Shown here: positions 62,301 through 64,000 of the stretch, in pieces | Layout of the letters: each line of letters opens with the position of its first letter | Position numbering within the stretch: the first letter of the stretch is position 1 | DNA from: Pelagisphaera sp964404745 | Lineage (GTDB): Bacteria; Verrucomicrobiota; Verrucomicrobiia; Opitutales; Opitutaceae | DNA: 64,000 nucleotides | Direction of reading: 5' to 3' | Assembly (NCBI GenBank): GCA_964404745.1 | Contig: CAYOLG010000021.1 | Location: forward strand, 20,491-84,490 | Notes under the pieces: model-generated | The model's database searches: none | Told to the model about the DNA's origin: nothing | What the model saw: the letters and a program-made list of their open reading frames with translations, nothing else | Translations under genes and position numbers: made by a program

Positions 62301-62635
62301 GATAATTTCGAGTCTGGCGGCGGCATTCGATCTTCAAGAACCTCATCTTCCCAAATTCGATGATGGGCCTCGCTGGCCTCTAGGTTCCCTGGAACGATTC
62401 CCGCGTAGCCGCCAAGATCGGCGATGGCTCGATCCCGCGTGTCCAAGCGAAAGTCGGATTTCTGATTTTCCGCATCCGGTCCATGGCAGCGGAAGCAATT
62501 GTCCGACAAAATCGGACGCACGTCGCGATTGTAGTCTAGTTCCCGAGGCTGCCCCAAAGCGCCGACGCTAAATAGCGACACCAAGGAAATGAAAGCGATG
62601 GTCATGACGCTGGTCTTTCTCTTGGGTGTATTCAT
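59381..62635 (-). CDS. PSD1 domain protein (PSCyt1-DUF1549-LamG-DUF1553)
   Basis: 1084 residues, exported (signal ending LGQP, about 30). Domain order: planctomycete cytochrome c-like PSCyt1 with CFRCHGPDAEN near 47; DUF1549 (about 170-370) with 'RYADSGGYQNDMRRSQWPWR' and CSRCHDHKYDPIT; a LamG/concanavalin-like sandwich (about 450-680, 'IDDVQIYDTVLNDEEIELL'); and DUF1553 (about 780-1040) with 'LAKWIVDPDNPLTARVAVNR' and 'SSAYRQSSR'. Two CxxCH sites suggest bound c-type haem, and the LamG insert suggests carbohydrate binding. Catalytic role unknown. First gene of an operon with DUF1501. Confidence 0.93.
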   Translation of the reverse strand: MNTPKRKTSVMTIAFISLVSLFSVGALGQPRELDYNRDVRPILSDNCFRCHGPDAENQKSDFRLDTRDRAIADLGGYAGIVPGNLEASEAHHRIWEDEVLEDRMPPPDSKLSLSDDEKRILDRWISEGAQYDQHWSFKPIARTAPPELSGRERNWASNGVDHFIARRLEQEGLEPSPLAPKETLIRRVTLDLTGLPPTPEEVNAFLNDDEEGAWERVVDRLLASSRYGERMALVWLDASRYADSGGYQNDMRRSQWPWRDWVIDAYNANMPFDQFTIEQLAGDLLPNPTREQRLATAFNRNHRINNEGGIVPDEFIVEYVADRVETTSTVWLGLTMNCSRCHDHKYDPITQKDFYSLFAFFNNIDEHGQDGTIAPTPNMVVYTGGSPEEHERLKKEVAEVEYRIQSLPRRRSEAFQAWIEERQAARSEKLERLKSLPLASLHLPMDSDTERTTLDARHLRRKGILIGRSESEARLVSDATYGSGFRLGRTGYVKVEDAHDGGFNSSQPLTWLAQFSAPVRFAGSEGPILVMAEEDSLKGYRIMIEDTGPNQNYRVSFQLMQDRTLDAGIEVVSGAVIEPGEPVRIGVSWDGGNRGEGVRIYVDGERVETSILLDSLKGSVSNGLPLLIGARAEKDAREFLRDATLSAGTIDDVQIYDTVLNDEEIELLSGTDPRNLLLAHDSESARSALEVAWIQDDSEGRELLADLQERERTLKAFESKATERVSIMVETPGLRPSYVLNRGVYDQPDTSEELSPRTLETLPPMNPDWPRNRLGLAKWIVDPDNPLTARVAVNRYWQMYFGLGLVKTAEDFGSQGESPSHPELLDWLAREFIDSGWDVKAMQKLIVMSSAYRQSSRVTDELLEKDPENRLLARGPRYRLNGQSIRDQALAVSGLLVEDIGGPPVMPYQPEGLWDEVSAKGYKYIVGNWEDLYRRSMYTFWRRTVPPPSMMNFDNASREACSVLTTRTNTPLQALNLMNDEQFVEAARALAERMLLEGGASAGDQIAYGHRLVLSRNPDADTLNIMLSGYNDYLNTYRSSPEKAAKLVGVGASIATDSLGVDKLAAMSVVANLLLNLDETLTKE

Positions 62636-62800
62636 GGGGTTAGCAATCGCTCAGGCGAGGGTAGGTGGAATCGGTTTCGAACTCAAATCAATACGGTCTA
62701 TTCAACATGGGCCCGATTCCAGCGTCTAGGAATTTCTACCGACACCGCTTCCCGAATTAATTTCGCTAAAGATTCCAATAGCAAGATGCGGGCCCGCAAA

Positions 62801-62863
62801 GGTAGCATAGGCTTCCAGCCTGTGAACACATCCTCTGCACACAGGCAGGATGCCTGCTCTACC
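62801..62863. repeat. GTAG-CTAC palindromic repeat, last copy
   Basis: GGTAGCATAGGCTTCCAGCC and ACAGGCAGGATGCCTGCTCT followed by ACCC form inverted halves with inner AGGC/GCCT hairpins. It lies upstream of the PSD1 gene and downstream of the second TonB receptor gene. Confidence 0.8.
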
Positions 62864-62978
62864 CTTCGCGCCGCTAGACGATCGAGCGCTACCAAATTCG
62901 AAAAACGAATAAACGCTGCAGTCGCGTTCCTAAAGGTAGGGAGGACCGTCGACCCAACGCATTATTCCCACGACCACC

Positions 62979-63010
62979 AAAAAAACGGCGACCTCCCTAA
63001 GAGGCCGCCG
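62979..63010 (-). terminator. Rho-independent terminator after the second TonB receptor gene
   Basis: On the minus strand CGGCGGCCTC and GAGGTCGCCG form a 10-bp stem (one G-U pair) around a short loop, followed directly by TTTTTTT. It begins 28 bp after the receptor stop and should end its transcript before the PSD1 operon. Confidence 0.85.
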
Positions 63011-63037
63011 CTGAAATCTATTCCGCTTACCTTCCGA

Positions 63038-64000
63038 CTAAAACTTGATGATGGCCGTCAAATCGTAGCTGGTCGGGCGCACATTCCGATAGCGCCATGT
63101 GAGCGCGTCGGTTTTCTCGTCCACGAATCCGTCTTGCTCCTTGATTTCGTCGTTTTCGAAATCGTAGAGGTCGTTGATACGGAACAAGAAGGTAACCGGG
63201 TACTCGTTGATCTGGGTCTTCCAGTTCAGGGCCAGATTCAAGCCATGAGTCGAGCCACCATACCAGTCAACCGCGTCATTGGTCGACAGCAGGTAATTAT
63301 CCGCATAGCGGCCAGTCAGGATCATACGCATTTCCGGCAAAACGAAATTTTCGCCGAACTCGTAGTCGAGAACCCAACTCGCTTGGTAGGGCCGACCGCG
63401 AGAGCCCACGATTTTTGTAGAACCTGGAGCGTTGTCCACCAGGACTTGCTGAGCACGGCTTAATGCTAGGCGAAGGGATTGCTCGGCGCCCGGCAAAATG
63501 TCCGGATTTTCCGGATCGTAGGCCGGGTCGTTGGGCCAATTGGCATCAAGAAAAGCTTGGCGAACCGGTACGCGCGCTTCGGCAAGCCGCACTTGCTCCT
63601 CGTATTCGGCCAGGTCGACTTTACTGTCCACTTCCGTGTGCGATATGGCGAAACGGGCCTGCAGGCCCGCAGTACGGTTCATCTGCAAGTTGATTTCCCA
63701 GCCGGTTGATAACTCATCGGCGGTGATCTGGCGGTACTCCTGATTCAGGCCCATGCCCGTTACCTGGTAATTCGGGGTAATGGCTGGATCCGGATCCTCG
63801 TAAATAAGCGTACCATCTTCTTCGATGGTGATCACCGAGTCGTTGAACAAGCGCTCGATAGTACCTTGATTATTCGCGTTGCTGACTCGGTAAGCGACAT
63901 TGCCCCGATCGATCTCGAAAACCGCTCCAGTGATGGCGAATCGGTTCTCCATGAGCGTGCCCTTAAACCCGATCTCCCGCGTTTCGCCCTCCTGGGAGCC
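63038..64000 (-). CDS. TonB-dependent receptor (3' part, runs off window)
   Basis: The frame is open from base 64000 to the stop at 63038 and gives the C-terminal ~320 residues of an outer-membrane receptor. It enters with GSQEGETREIGFKGTLMENR, the conserved barrel segment of this family, and ends 'LTAIIKF' with the aromatic C-terminal residue needed for outer-membrane insertion. 'FVLPEMRMILTGRYADNYLL' and 'TFLFRINDLYDFEND' are late barrel strands. The ATG at 63952 is internal, not the start. Ligand unknown; plug and signal lie beyond the right edge. A terminator follows at 62979-63010. Confidence 0.92.
   Translation of the reverse strand, partial: GSQEGETREIGFKGTLMENRFAITGAVFEIDRGNVAYRVSNANNQGTIERLFNDSVITIEEDGTLIYEDPDPAITPNYQVTGMGLNQEYRQITADELSTGWEINLQMNRTAGLQARFAISHTEVDSKVDLAEYEEQVRLAEARVPVRQAFLDANWPNDPAYDPENPDILPGAEQSLRLALSRAQQVLVDNAPGSTKIVGSRGRPYQASWVLDYEFGENFVLPEMRMILTGRYADNYLLSTNDAVDWYGGSTHGLNLALNWKTQINEYPVTFLFRINDLYDFENDEIKEQDGFVDEKTDALTWRYRNVRPTSYDLTAIIKF

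Noticed and set aside
4918..62863. CRISPR array, because similar palindromic repeats recur.
   Set aside because: Copies are scattered kilobases apart, differ in centre and are not spaced by uniform spacers; no cas genes are present.

Overview
The window looks like a chromosomal segment of a heterotrophic member of the Verrucomicrobiota, probably Opitutae and probably marine. The supporting signs are two TonB-dependent receptors of the type with an 'ELSPFSID' N-terminus and no SusD partner, planctomycete/verrucomicrobial cytochrome modules (DUF1592/DUF1552 and PSD1/DUF1501 pairs), two sulfatases, many Tat- or Sec-exported hydrolases, Gfo/Idh/MocA and enolase-superfamily enzymes with Tat signals, and many palindromic intergenic repeats. 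The lineage is inferred from gene content only. No rRNA, tRNA, CRISPR array or complete insertion sequence was found.

Layout. 1-339: 5' part of a MoxR-type AAA ATPase. 387-5976: a ribose-type sugar ABC transporter (ATPase, permease, binding lipoprotein) plus an aldose epimerase; a MITE-like element lies between permease and binding protein. 6108-8731: a secreted alpha/beta hydrolase and a divergent TPR-like lipoprotein. 8852-12670: DUF1592/DUF1552 pair. 13167-18400: peptidyl-arginine/agmatine deiminase-like protein, sulfatase, and a beta-helix protein. 19000-32913: a likely polymer-utilisation locus. Eight co-directional minus-strand genes (TonB receptor, BASS-family transporter, two EEP-fold phosphodiesterases, sulfatase, calcineurin-like phosphoesterase, a small secreted domain, a GHL15-like glycosidase) face a divergent two-component system whose sensor carries two discoidin-like domains.

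32921-42677: secreted PQQ-propeller protein, PhoD phosphatase and alpha/beta hydrolase on the minus strand, then a CBM9/PKD protein and a sugar dehydrogenase-cytochrome c fusion on the plus strand. 42806-45799: D-threonine aldolase-like enzyme, membrane dipeptidase and RidA, suggesting amino-acid or dipeptide catabolism. 46334-52775: sugar-acid type metabolism (Gfo/Idh oxidoreductase, SDR, enolase-superfamily enzyme, beta-hydroxyacid dehydrogenase, small hydrolase) and a DUF5069 protein. 53094-57185: two convergent NHL-propeller proteins, a dead sulfotransferase gene and a MipA/OmpV outer-membrane protein. 57412-62635: a possible group II intron relic and the PSD1/DUF1501 pair. 63038-64000: the 3' part of a second TonB receptor.

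Taken together the genes describe a specialist in uptake and breakdown of decorated (sulfated, phosphorylated, acetylated) polymers, with export, outer-membrane uptake and intracellular sugar-acid processing all represented. The most notable non-coding signals are a family of GTAG-to-CTAC palindromic repeats at gene ends (REP/BIME-like), a perfect 38-bp palindrome at 46096-46133, the MITE at 1461-1740 and two copies of a 66-bp palindrome.
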